A DNA stretch of 64,000 nt from Yeosuana aquiaggeris (GTDB lineage: Bacteria; Bacteroidota; Bacteroidia; Flavobacteriales; Flavobacteriaceae): positions 248,001 to 312,000 of the forward strand of contig NZ_JBAWKC010000003.1 in the NCBI RefSeq assembly GCF_044003965.1, written 5' to 3'. A model generated the notes under the pieces. That model had not been told where the DNA came from. It was given only the letters and a program-made list of their open reading frames with translations, and searched no databases. Below are positions 1 to 9,800 of this stretch, piece after piece. Made by a program: the position numbers and the translations under genes. Positions within the stretch are counted from its first letter, which is position 1. Each line of letters starts with the position of its first letter.

Positions 1-300
1 CAGACAGTTGTGGCAGGTGATGTTCAAATTGAATTTTTACTGAATGAAGAAGGTACCTTAAGAGCTAAAGTCTTTAATAGAGAAAATAGCATACGTAATT
101 TTGGAGAAGAAATTGGGTATACTCAAGGAATTGGTATTTCATATAATGTTGATTTTGACACTTTCAAAGAATTGCTTCAAAGACTTTTATTGAATTCAAA
201 GAAAAAAACCGTCACTCCGAAGAAAGAATCTGAGAAAGTACCCGAAAGTACCTTGCCAGATTTTGTTGGTTTTAAAAATACTGAAGAAAATGAGAATTAA
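1..300 (+). CDS. TamB-family translocation/assembly protein, C-terminal end only
   Basis: Only the last 99 residues lie in the window; the frame is open from base 1, so the gene starts upstream and the GTG at position 10 is not a real start. The fragment resembles the end of the TamB/DUF490 C-terminal domain of Bacteroidota: a GDVQIEFLLNEEGTLR strand, then a beta-rich stretch ending YTQGIGISYNVDFDTFKELL, and a charged tail rich in Lys and Glu. TamB proteins span the periplasm and help assemble or supply the outer membrane. Identification rests on this short tail, so it is probable rather than certain. Confidence 0.7.
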   Translation, partial: QTVVAGDVQIEFLLNEEGTLRAKVFNRENSIRNFGEEIGYTQGIGISYNVDFDTFKELLQRLLLNSKKKTVTPKKESEKVPESTLPDFVGFKNTEENEN

Positions 301-308
301 TAGATTTT

Positions 309-331
309 ATTATTATCCAGTAATAATTTTT
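309..331 (+). terminator. weak candidate terminator after the TamB-like gene
   Basis: A 7-bp A/T-only inverted repeat (309-315 with 321-327, five-base loop TCCAG) is followed by a run of T to 331, nine bases after the stop codon. The position suits an intrinsic terminator, but the stem has no G-C pairs, so it would be weak. Confidence 0.3.
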
Positions 332-450
332 CATAAAATCCTCTTTTTTATTAACTAAAACGTTGTAGTTTTAGCACTTACGTAAAAAAACCAAAATGCT
401 GTTAGTAATCTAATTTTAGTTTAGTAATTTTACTTTTTAATTACGAATTA

Positions 451-1437
451 ATGTCAAATAAAATAAAAAAAATAGGCGTTTTAACATCCGGAGGCGATGC
501 TCCTGGGATGAATGCAGCGATTCGATCTGTAGTTAGAACATGTGCTTATCATAATATAGAATGTGTAGGAGTTTACCGTGGTTATGAAGGTTTAATGGAA
601 GGTGATTTTAAAGAAATGAATGCCAGAAGTGTAAAAGACATCATTAACAAAGGAGGAACAATCTTAAAATCTGCCAGATCAAAAGAATTTAGAACCAAAG
701 AAGGAAGAAAATTAGCCTATAATCATTTGATAAATAAAGGGATTGATGCCTTGGTTTTGATTGGTGGTGATGGAACTTTTACCGGAGGGATGATTTTTAA
801 TGAAGAATTTAATTTTCCGGTTATTGGAATTCCTGGTACTATTGATAATGATATTTATGGAACTTCTCATACACTTGGTTTTGATACTGCTTTAAATACA
901 GTTGTTGAAGCTGTAGATAAAATTAGAGATACGGCAAGTTCACATAACAGGCTTTTTTTTATAGAAGTCATGGGTCGTGATGTTGGACATATTGCTCTAA
1001 ATGTTGGAGTAGGGTCTGGTGCTGAAGAAATTTTAATACCTGAGGAAGATTTAGGCTTAGATAGATTAGTGGAGTCACTTAGAAGAAGTAGACAATCAGG
1101 GAAATCATCTAGCATTGTTATTGTAGCTGAAGGAGATAAAATAGGAAAAAGCGTTTTTGAGTTAAAAGACTATGTTGATGAAAATATGGAAAACTATGAC
1201 GTGAGAGTCTCAGTTCTGGGGCATATGCAGCGTGGAGGCGCCCCTTCATGTTTTGATCGTGTTTTAGCGAGTAGAATGGGTGTAAAAGCTGTAGAGTCCT
1301 TAATGGAAGGTAAAACCAATTATATGGTTGGATTACTTAATAATGAAATCGAGTTGACTCCTTTAGAAAAGGCTATTAAAGGAAAATCAAAAATAAATTT
1401 AGAATTATTGCGTGTGTCAGAAATAATGGCCACTTAA
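451..1437 (+). CDS. pfkA: 6-phosphofructokinase (ATP-dependent)
   Basis: Phosphorylates fructose 6-phosphate to fructose 1,6-bisphosphate, the committed step of glycolysis, in the cytoplasm. The 328-residue length is normal for a bacterial PfkA. The N-terminal GVLTSGGDAPGMNAAIR loop, the ATP-binding GGDGTFTGG, the catalytic PGTIDND segment and the MGRDVGHIAL substrate loop are all present in order; the later GHMQRGGAPSCFDR segment is also family-typical. The ATG at 451 starts exactly at the conserved N-terminus. gapA follows after 18 bases on the same strand, so the two probably share a transcript. A 7-bp inverted repeat at 355-374 lies in the upstream region, but I could not assign a -7 box. 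Confidence 0.97.
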   Translation: MSNKIKKIGVLTSGGDAPGMNAAIRSVVRTCAYHNIECVGVYRGYEGLMEGDFKEMNARSVKDIINKGGTILKSARSKEFRTKEGRKLAYNHLINKGIDALVLIGGDGTFTGGMIFNEEFNFPVIGIPGTIDNDIYGTSHTLGFDTALNTVVEAVDKIRDTASSHNRLFFIEVMGRDVGHIALNVGVGSGAEEILIPEEDLGLDRLVESLRRSRQSGKSSSIVIVAEGDKIGKSVFELKDYVDENMENYDVRVSVLGHMQRGGAPSCFDRVLASRMGVKAVESLMEGKTNYMVGLLNNEIELTPLEKAIKGKSKINLELLRVSEIMAT

Positions 1438-1455
1438 CATCTTAACATAAATAAA

Positions 1456-2457
1456 ATGTCAAAATTAAAATTAGGAATTAATGGATTTGGTAGAATTGGT
1501 AGAATTGCTTTTAGAGTGGCAGTATCAAGACCAGAAATTGAAGTAGTAGGAATCAATGATTTATTAGATGTAGAACATTTAGCTTACTTATTAAAGTATG
1601 ATTCAGTTCACGGTAAATTTAGTGGCACTGTAGAAGTGAAAAACGGAAATTTAGTTGTAAACGGAAAAGAAATTAGAATTACAGCTGAACGCAATCCAGA
1701 AGATTTAAAATGGGATGCTGTAGGAGCTGAAGTTGTATTAGATTGTACAGGTATTTTTACTTCTTTAGAAGGAGCCCAAAAGCATATTACTGCTGGCGCT
1801 AAAAAGGTTGCTATTTCTGCACCTTCTGCTGATGCACCAATGTTTGTAATGGGAGTAAACCATAAGCAAATTACGGCAGCTCATACGATTGTTTCAAATG
1901 CTTCATGTACAACAAACTGTTTAGCACCTTTAGCTAAAGTTATCAATGATAATTTTGGAATTATAGAAGGACTTATGACTACCGTGCATGCTACAACAGC
2001 AACACAATTAACTGTTGATGGACCTTCTAAAAAAGATTGGAGAGGTGGAAGAAGTGCTTTAGCTAATATCATACCTTCTTCAACTGGAGCAGCGAAAGCT
2101 GTTGGCAAAGTAATTCCTGAATTAAATGGTAAGTTAACAGGAATGTCTTTCAGAGTTCCTACTCCAGACGTATCTGTAGTAGATTTAACTGTAAGAACAA
2201 AAAAATCAGCGACTTGGGATGAAGTTAAAGCCGCTTTAAAGAAAGCGTCTGAAAATGAATTAAAAGGTATTTTAGGATATACTGAAGAGGCCGTAGTTTC
2301 TCAAGATTTTGTTTCAGAACCTATGACAAGTGTTTTTGATGCTGAAGCAAGTATCGCATTAAATGATAATTTCTTCAAACTTGTATCTTGGTACGATAAT
2401 GAATTTGGATATTCAACTAAATTAATTGATTTAGCACAACATATTCATTCTGTATAA
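1456..2457 (+). CDS. gapA: type I glyceraldehyde-3-phosphate dehydrogenase
   Basis: Oxidises glyceraldehyde 3-phosphate to 1,3-bisphosphoglycerate with NAD in glycolysis. The 333 residues carry the Rossmann start LGINGFGRIGR, the Asp of GINDL expected for NAD preference, the active-site SNASCTTNC (Cys at about 151) and the C-terminal WYDNEFGYS. It lies 18 bases behind pfkA and is followed 15 bases later by a strong hairpin terminator, which makes pfkA-gapA a natural two-gene unit. The sequence alone does not say whether it also serves gluconeogenesis. Nothing is odd about it. Confidence 0.97.
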   Translation: MSKLKLGINGFGRIGRIAFRVAVSRPEIEVVGINDLLDVEHLAYLLKYDSVHGKFSGTVEVKNGNLVVNGKEIRITAERNPEDLKWDAVGAEVVLDCTGIFTSLEGAQKHITAGAKKVAISAPSADAPMFVMGVNHKQITAAHTIVSNASCTTNCLAPLAKVINDNFGIIEGLMTTVHATTATQLTVDGPSKKDWRGGRSALANIIPSSTGAAKAVGKVIPELNGKLTGMSFRVPTPDVSVVDLTVRTKKSATWDEVKAALKKASENELKGILGYTEEAVVSQDFVSEPMTSVFDAEASIALNDNFFKLVSWYDNEFGYSTKLIDLAQHIHSV

Positions 2458-2471
2458 TTTTTAATATATTG

Positions 2472-2512
2472 TCCATGGAATTATTTATGTTAAATAATTC
2501 CATGGATTTTAT
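2472..2512 (+). terminator. intrinsic terminator of pfkA-gapA
   Basis: A perfect 16-bp inverted repeat (2472-2487 and 2491-2506) with a three-base TGT loop is followed by TTTTATTTAT. It begins 15 bases after the gapA stop and ends before the next gene, so it should cut the glycolytic transcript from the downstream kinase gene. The stem is unusually long and contains CCATGG at each outer end. Confidence 0.85.
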
Positions 2513-2526
2513 TTATCTCAAAGCTT

Positions 2527-3390
2527 ATGATTTTAATTGTTGATAGTGGTTCCACTAAGTGTGATTGGATTGCAGTTGATAAAGACGGTAATCAGTTATT
2601 GGAAAAAATTCGTACTAAAGGGCTTAACCCTGAAATTTTAACTGAAAAAAAACTTAAGAAAACAATTAAAAAAAATGAGGATCTTAAAAATAACAGAAGT
2701 GAAGTCACTCATGTCTATTTTTATGGTGCAGGTTGTGGGACTGAAAGAGGTAAAGAATCTGTTGCCAATGTATTAAAGGAAATCTTTCTAAACGCTTTTA
2801 TTAAAGTAGAAGAGGATACCATGGCAGCGGTCTATTCTACTATTAATCATGAAAATGAGGCAGCTGTGGTATGTATTTTGGGTACAGGGTCTAATTGCAG
2901 TTATTATGATGGCAAACAATTGCATCAAAAAGTGCAATCTTTAGGTTATATTTTAATGGATGATGCTGCTGGGAATTTTTTTGGTAAACAATTAATAAGA
3001 GATTATTATTTTAACCATATGCCAACAGATATTAAAATTGCTTTTTCAACTAAATATAATCTGGATGCAGATTATATAAAATATAATATTTATAAGCAAC
3101 CAAATCCTAATGCCTATCTTGCAAATTTTGCTGAGTTTATGTTCTTAAATAAAGATTCTGAATATATCAGAACTCTTATTAAAGATGGTATTAGACTTTT
3201 TGTAAAAAATTATATCATGCAATATAAAGAAGAGCTTAAGACGGTTCCGGTTCATTTTGCAGGATCTATTGCCTATTTTTCACAAGGTGAAATTAAAGAA
3301 GTGGCTCAAGAAATGGGATTTACAACTGGTAATTTTGAAAGAAGGCCTATTGAAGGCCTAGTTAAATTTCATACCAATAGTCTTAAATAA
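2527..3390 (+). CDS. N-acetylglucosamine kinase-like protein (BadF/BadG/BcrA/BcrD ATPase family)
   Basis: A 287-residue sugar-kinase-fold protein, probably phosphorylating N-acetylglucosamine or a related amino sugar during cell-wall recycling. It shows the actin-like ATPase phosphate-1 motif at the very N-terminus (IVDSGSTKCDW), a second phosphate-binding loop ILGTGSNCSYYDG near residue 120, and the family FHTNS-type end. Length and layout match the Bacteroidota group usually named N-acetylglucosamine kinase; substrate is inferred from the family. It follows the gapA terminator, so it is probably transcribed separately, and it converges with the transglutaminase operon with only five bases between the stop codons. 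Confidence 0.8.
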   Translation: MILIVDSGSTKCDWIAVDKDGNQLLEKIRTKGLNPEILTEKKLKKTIKKNEDLKNNRSEVTHVYFYGAGCGTERGKESVANVLKEIFLNAFIKVEEDTMAAVYSTINHENEAAVVCILGTGSNCSYYDGKQLHQKVQSLGYILMDDAAGNFFGKQLIRDYYFNHMPTDIKIAFSTKYNLDADYIKYNIYKQPNPNAYLANFAEFMFLNKDSEYIRTLIKDGIRLFVKNYIMQYKEELKTVPVHFAGSIAYFSQGEIKEVAQEMGFTTGNFERRPIEGLVKFHTNSLK

Positions 3391-3395
3391 ATTCA

Positions 3396-4292
3396 TTAGC
3401 TCTCAGTATCTGGTCTTATATCAACAGACACTTTCATACTATTTTTTCCATTACTATAAATAACTCCTTTTAAAGGAGCCACATCATAATAATCTCTTCC
3501 ATAAGACACTGTAATGTGTTGATTTTTTGGTATTTGATTGTTTGTTGGGTCGAAGTCTATCCAGCCAAATTTTGGAATATATACCGAAAACCAGGCGTGC
3601 GAAGCGTCTGATCCAATAAGTTTTTCTTTACCAGGCGGAGGCAACGTTTCAATATAACCACTCACATATCTCGCAGGTAAACCTATAGACCGCACACATG
3701 CAATAGCAATTTGTGCAAAATCTTGACAAACGCCCTTTTTTGCTTTCATAACTTCGGTTAAAGGGGTGGCAACATTTGAAAATTTGGAATCAAATTTAAA
3801 ATCTCTAAAAATACGTTGCATAAGTTCAAAACTAGCCTCAAAAACAGACCTTTGTGGTTTAAAGGAGCCTTGCGCATAAGCTCTGATCTCATCTGTTATC
3901 TTTGAGATAAGAATGGAATCAAGTAAATACTGTTTCACTTCTAAAATTTCGGGTGAAATTATTTCAAGTGCTTCTAAAGCAGATTCCAATGTGATGCTTT
4001 TCCCTTCAACTGAATTGAATATATCAGGTTGTAAACTAAAATTGCGTAATATTTTACTGGTGGCTTTAACGCTTAGCTCGTTATGTGATTTTTGAATTGA
4101 AAATCGGGTAATTGTATTACCGAAAAAATCAATTTTTTCAGAAATTTCAGTTGGTAGGGGATTAATATCTAGACTGTATTCCAATAAGGATTGACCTACC
4201 ATGGTTTTTGGTTTAAGTATGGCTATATTATGGCAAAAGGTAACATTACTGTCATAGTTATACCTGGTAGTATGTGATAATTTATATATCAT
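3396..4292 (-). CDS. transglutaminase-like cysteine protein, short form
   Basis: A 298-residue protein with the bacterial transglutaminase N-terminal beta domain (YKLSHTTRYNYDSNVTF) followed by a transglutaminase-like core. The triad is visible: Cys189 in KGVCQDFA, His232 in DASHAWFSVYIP and Asp248 in IDFDPT. No signal peptide is seen, so it is probably cytoplasmic. It is the last gene of a three-gene minus-strand operon and its start overlaps the stop of the ATP-grasp gene by four bases (ATGA), indicating translational coupling. The family belongs to clusters predicted to build or cut amide bonds on peptides; whether it is a peptidase, amidase or crosslinker is unknown. Confidence 0.85.
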   Translation of the reverse strand: MIYKLSHTTRYNYDSNVTFCHNIAILKPKTMVGQSLLEYSLDINPLPTEISEKIDFFGNTITRFSIQKSHNELSVKATSKILRNFSLQPDIFNSVEGKSITLESALEALEIISPEILEVKQYLLDSILISKITDEIRAYAQGSFKPQRSVFEASFELMQRIFRDFKFDSKFSNVATPLTEVMKAKKGVCQDFAQIAIACVRSIGLPARYVSGYIETLPPPGKEKLIGSDASHAWFSVYIPKFGWIDFDPTNNQIPKNQHITVSYGRDYYDVAPLKGVIYSNGKNSMKVSVDIRPDTES

Positions 4293-6850
4293 ATTGACGA
4301 AGGAAAATCTTGATTGACCAACTGCGTTTGTTGTTGAGAATGATTAAAATACGTGTTTGAAATGGATAATGATGTTTCGTTTAGTAAATCACTTAATACA
4401 GAAAGTAGATCATCAAGATTCTGTCTTAAACTTCCATCTTGGTTAAGTTCTAAAAGTAAATTGATAGTAGTATCACTAATAACTTTTTTGGCTTTGTAAA
4501 TATATTTTTGAGGCTCAGAAAGATTATCTTGAGTATTAGAATGAGGTAAATTATCAATATCTTTTTGAATTCTATTCAATTGATAAGTCAATGATTTTGG
4601 AAATTTCTCATCTAAAAGTATCAGTTTTATAACGTTTTCAACACTTAAATAGGAGCGATAACTATATCGGTAAATATTCAAACTTTCATGACTGGTCAAT
4701 AATGATTCCAGGATTTGATATTGAAGATGTTCTTCATGATTAAAGACTAAAAGAGCTCGGCACTTTTCTATATTCATCATGGCTTGCTCGGTTTGTAAAC
4801 CTATAAAATATAGAAGCAATCCTTGCTCCACCATAATACTTTCTTCAATCAAACCCATGAAAGCAATCAACCTTGTAATTATTTTATCAAGTAATTTTAT
4901 AAGTTCAGAAATACTATAATTATTGTCTTCTTTGAATTTGTGCCAAGTTTTTTGAATGCTGTCAAATACCCGCCACATATCTTTTGACCATAAGTTTCTT
5001 AAAGAGTAGTAGGAGTTATTAAAACTGTTTAGAGCCTGTGCGAATGTACCAAATCGTTTTTCATCAAGAATTAAACCGCATATTTCTTTTAAAGGATTAT
5101 TTAAGGCTATTTCTTTGCCTTTACCAACAAAACCAGGAAAGGTAGATGTAATATTTGTAATGGCTTGATAGATATATTGTAAATTATCTGATTCTGTTTG
5201 CTGTTCATTAAATTGCAAGTCATTCATTCTGTTTAAGGTCATTCTTAAAAATCTTGCAGTAACTAAAGCTCTTCCTAAATATCTTCCAGACCAAAATAAG
5301 TTTTCAGCCGTATGACTTGGTAAATCATTGATATCAGAAATAGATATTCTGAAGGACTTATCCCATGTATAATTTTGAATAGTGGTTTGTTCTTCATCTG
5401 AAATTATCCAAAAATCCTTACTAATTCCTCCACGTTGATTAGATACATATAAATCTTCCCGCTCAGGAGCTACTCTTACAAGGCCTCCAGGCATGACACT
5501 GTAACCATTTTGTTTTGCAATGGCAAAGGTCCTGCAAGTGACTTTTCGTGGTTCCAATTGGTCATTCACAAAATCAGGTGCTGTTGAAAAGAATATTTTC
5601 TCTTGGGCCACAAAACTATAAGGATTGGATTGTATGGCTTTCTTCAATTCTTCTAATTGGGAAAGAGTTAAAAACTCACAGAAATAGATGGATTCTCTAT
5701 GAGACCTATCAATTCTCTTTACAACTAGTTGTGTCAGGTTATTTAAAACAAAGTTTCGTTCTTTTTCCTGCCCACACCACCACGAAGCTATCTGAGGTAA
5801 TATAAGATCTTCGTTTAAAAAAAACCTGCAAATATGATTCATAAAAGGGATTAGACCTGAGTTTTCTAAAACACCACTTCCAATAGGGTTTACAACGGTT
5901 ACGTTCTGTTCTCTAACGACATCTAATAATCCCACAACACCTAAATAAGAGTCTTCTCTTAGTTCTAAAGGGTCCATATAAGCATCATCAACACGTCTGA
6001 GAATGACATCTACTTGTTTTAATCCTTTTAGTGATTTGATATATACCTTTTTATTTCTTACAACTAAATCATTGCCATGAACCAGAGGATATCCCAAATA
6101 AGTAGAGAGGTATGCGTGTTCAAAATAGGTTTCATTATGCGGACCAGGTGTTAAAATGATAATATTGGGGTCCTGTTGATTTTGAGGAGCAGACTCGACC
6201 AGCATTTGATTAAAATCATAAAAAAATCCAGCCGCTTGCTTGACGTTTATATTTTTAAAAATATCAGGAATCACTCTGCTTATAGAATATCTGTTTTCTA
6301 AAGCATACCCCATACCTGAGGGTGCTTGAGTTCTGTCATTGACAACCCACATTCTTCCATCAGGACCTCTCGCTAAATCGGCAGAATAAATCAATAAATG
6401 CTTTGATGTTTTATATTGGATCTGATCACATTGTCTTAGAAAACCGCGATGAGCAAAAATGACTTCATGTGGGACAATACCTTTGGTAATAAGTTCCCGT
6501 TTTCCATAAATATCTTTTAAAACTAAATTGAGTAATTCAGCACGTTGCTCTATGCCCTTTTTTATGTTGGTCCATTCATTTTCATGAATAAGAAAGGGCA
6601 CTATATTTAAATTCCAGGGTCTGTTTAATCCTTTAGGGTCATTATAAATATTATAAGTAACACCATTTTCTGCCATTAACCAATTAACCTCATTTTGCTT
6701 TAATTTGAGTTGAGGGATTCCAATATTAGTTAAATTTTCAAGTAAGTTTTCCCAATTGGAATTTATAATCAAATTGCTATTAATGACCTCATCATAATTC
6801 TTTACATCAGAAAAGTAATTTTGAAATAATATATTGGTGTTAACCGTCAT
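4289..6850 (-). CDS. circularly permuted ATP-grasp protein fused to an alpha-E domain
   Basis: The 853 residues join two families usually encoded separately. Residues about 60-480 form a circularly permuted ATP-grasp domain, with YSADLARGPDGRMWVVNDRT and GMGYALENRYSISR as its hallmark stretches at about 155-192. From about residue 512, HTAENLFWSGRYLGRAL opens the all-helical alpha-E domain. ATP-grasp enzymes join a carboxylate to an amine using ATP, so an amide or peptide ligase role is inferred. It is the middle gene of the operon: 11 bases behind the large transglutaminase/DUF2126 gene and overlapping the small transglutaminase gene by four. Substrate unknown. Confidence 0.85.
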   Translation of the reverse strand: MTVNTNILFQNYFSDVKNYDEVINSNLIINSNWENLLENLTNIGIPQLKLKQNEVNWLMAENGVTYNIYNDPKGLNRPWNLNIVPFLIHENEWTNIKKGIEQRAELLNLVLKDIYGKRELITKGIVPHEVIFAHRGFLRQCDQIQYKTSKHLLIYSADLARGPDGRMWVVNDRTQAPSGMGYALENRYSISRVIPDIFKNINVKQAAGFFYDFNQMLVESAPQNQQDPNIIILTPGPHNETYFEHAYLSTYLGYPLVHGNDLVVRNKKVYIKSLKGLKQVDVILRRVDDAYMDPLELREDSYLGVVGLLDVVREQNVTVVNPIGSGVLENSGLIPFMNHICRFFLNEDLILPQIASWWCGQEKERNFVLNNLTQLVVKRIDRSHRESIYFCEFLTLSQLEELKKAIQSNPYSFVAQEKIFFSTAPDFVNDQLEPRKVTCRTFAIAKQNGYSVMPGGLVRVAPEREDLYVSNQRGGISKDFWIISDEEQTTIQNYTWDKSFRISISDINDLPSHTAENLFWSGRYLGRALVTARFLRMTLNRMNDLQFNEQQTESDNLQYIYQAITNITSTFPGFVGKGKEIALNNPLKEICGLILDEKRFGTFAQALNSFNNSYYSLRNLWSKDMWRVFDSIQKTWHKFKEDNNYSISELIKLLDKIITRLIAFMGLIEESIMVEQGLLLYFIGLQTEQAMMNIEKCRALLVFNHEEHLQYQILESLLTSHESLNIYRYSYRSYLSVENVIKLILLDEKFPKSLTYQLNRIQKDIDNLPHSNTQDNLSEPQKYIYKAKKVISDTTINLLLELNQDGSLRQNLDDLLSVLSDLLNETSLSISNTYFNHSQQQTQLVNQDFPSSI

Positions 6851-6861
6851 AAATGTTATTA

Positions 6862-9800
6862 TTATTTTTTCCTAAGATCAAGTGTGTTTGGGAATTCTGG
6901 ATTTATAGGTAATTCTTTATATTTAAATGTTTTCTTTGAAGCGTAATCTGAAGCATTTTTATTTGATTTGTTTGGCTTTATATTTTCTTGTAAATCTAAT
7001 TCACCTTGTGAATGTCCAAAATCCCAGAACCTATTAATTCTCCTGGATTCAGCTTCATAGCTGTTAACAGGGAATGTTTCATAAGTACGTCCACCAGGAT
7101 GCGTCACGAAATAAGTACATCCTCCAATGGAGCGTTTATTCCAAGAGTCAATAATATCCAAAACCAAAGGTGCGTCTACTCCAATAGTAGGATGCAGTGC
7201 TGAATAAGGATTCCAAGCTTTATATCGTATACCTGCCACGTATTCTTCCTCGACACCTGTTTTAATCAGATTTACTTTAAGGCCATTGCAAGTTAATACA
7301 TATCTGTCATGATTAAAATGAGATACTTTAACTTGAATACGCTCTAAAGATGAATCTACATATCTTGCGGCTCCACCACCGGTCATTTCTTCACCTAAAA
7401 CATTCCAGGGTTCAATACCAGCTCTTAATTCTAAATGGATATTATTGATATCTACCATACCATGTAGTGGAAATCTAAATTCAAAAAATGGATTAAACCA
7501 ATCTTCTTTGAAGTTATAGCCAGCTTTGTTCAATTGTTCAACAATATCTTTGATGTCCTCTCTTACAAAATGCTCAATTAAGAATTTGTCGTGCAATTCT
7601 GTGCCCCAACGCACCAATTTATGCTCGTATGGTTTTTTCCAAAACCAAGTAACTAAAGTTCTGACTAATAAGTTTTGCATTAAACTCATTTGAGGATGCG
7701 GTGGCATATCAAAGGCACGTAATTCTAATATACCCAATCTGCCTGATGAGGAATCTGGTGAATACAGTTTGTCAATACAAAATTCTGATCGATGTGTATT
7801 TCCTGTTAAATCTGTTAGTAAATGCCTAAACAGTCTGTCTGTTAACCAAAATGGGACTTCACCATTTTTCGGGATTTGGTTAAAGGCAATTTCTAATTCA
7901 TACAAGCTGTCCATACGTGCTTCATCAATTCTTGGAGCTTGGCTTGTTGGTCCTATAAAAGCACCAGAAAACAGATATGAAAGTCCAGGATGATGTTGCC
8001 AAAATGTTAAAAGACTGCGCAATAAATTTGGTTTTCTTAACAAAGGGCTATCAGCCGGAGTGATTCCGCCTAAAGTAACGTGATTGCCTCCACCAGTTCC
8101 TGTATGTTTTCCGTCTACCATAAATTTTTCGGTTCCTAACCTGGCTTGCTTAGCCTGTTCATATAAGGTGAACGTATTTTTGGTGAGTTCATCCCAGCTT
8201 TTAACGGGTTGTACATTGACTTCAATAACTCCAGGATCTGGAGTAATTTTTAACGACTCTAACCGCTGGTCATGTGGCGCATCATAACCTTCTAAAATGA
8301 CAGGAATGTTGAGTTCATTGGCGGTAGCTTCAATGGATGCCAACAAATCCAAAAATATTTCTGCACTGTCTAAAGGTGGTAAAAACAGATATAATTTACC
8401 GTCTCTAACCTCTGAACAAAGAGCCGTTCTAATAAAATATTCTGAATGGTTCTTCAGAAGTTCTTTTTTACTTAAGTTTTTATAACGTTTTCCTACTATT
8501 TCTTTATAATCTGGTAAAGGTTTCTTTTTTGAGAAATTATCTGGAATATATTGAGGAAATTCTTCTTGTTTTGGCTTTTTAATTAATGAGTTTAAGGGTA
8601 ATCTTAAGCCTACTGGTGAATTTCCTGGCAATAGGAAAATATGTTTTCTTCTAAAAGCCCATACGCAGGTATGCCAGGTGTTTTTTGTGTTATTTAATGG
8701 TAATAAATGGCCTACTGGATTCGATTTTTCTTGATTAAGAATTTCTTGCAGTTTATTCTTAACCAGTAAATGGCCGTCTTCTTTAGTTGGGTCAACATCA
8801 ATGGGCATTTTGCCTTCTTCCCAAAGAAAATAAAAGGCATCTTCAAATGTAGGCAATACCGTTTTATTTGTGATACCAAGATATTTTGTAAGCGTTGTTA
8901 AAAAAACTTTATCAGTGTTTTTAGGTAGCTTTGGATTATCTGAAAATAAGGATAACAATTTTCTGTTATGCCATATGTTTTGACCATCTTTTCTCCAGCA
9001 AATTTCAATGGACCATCTGGGTAATGGTTCACCAGGGTACCATTTGCCCTGTGCCTGATGCAAATAACCACCTTTGCCAAAAGAATCATATAGTTTAACT
9101 GCAAGATTTTTGGCGAGCTCTCTTTTATGAGGTCCGTCGGCATCTGTATTCCATTCTGGGGATTCCATATCATCAATAGATACAAATGTGGGTTCGCCAC
9201 CCATCGTGAGCCTTACATCATTTTTTTCTAATTGTTTTTCAACTTTAAACCCCAGTTTATAAATAGCATCCCATTGTTCTTCAGTGTAAGGTTTGGTCAC
9301 TCTTGGAGATTCAAAAATGCGTTTTACAGAATTATTAAAGAAGAATTCTGTTTCGCAGACATCTGTTAAGCCACTCACAGGTGCTGCACTTTCAAAAGAA
9401 GGTGTACATGCTAACGGAATATGGCCTTCACCAGCTAATAATCCAGAAGTGGCATCAAAACCTATCCAACCTGCACCAGGAATATATACTTCAGCCCATG
9501 CATGTAAATCTGTAAAATCCTCCTCTGGTCCGGAAGGGCCATCTAAAGATTTTTCATCTGCTTTTAATTGCACTAAATACCCCGAAACAAATCTGGCACC
9601 TAATCCTAGATGTCTCATAACTTGCACAAATAACCAGGCGAAATCTCTACATGATCCATTTTTTCGTTCTAATGTTTCTTCGCAACTTTGAACACCAGGT
9701 TCTAACCTAATATTATAATTCAGAAAATCATATATCTTTTTATTGATATCTATTAAGAAGTATATTGTTTTTCTTGGCGTAAGATCAATCGTTTTTAAAA

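Noticed and set aside
355..374. CTAAAAC/GTTTTAG hairpin upstream of pfkA
   Set aside because: Seven base pairs, mostly A-T, with no T run and no known operator match.
8898..9200. 100-residue open frame inside the DUF2126 gene
   Set aside because: Overlaps the real gene in another frame; composition is not protein-like and no start signal is present.
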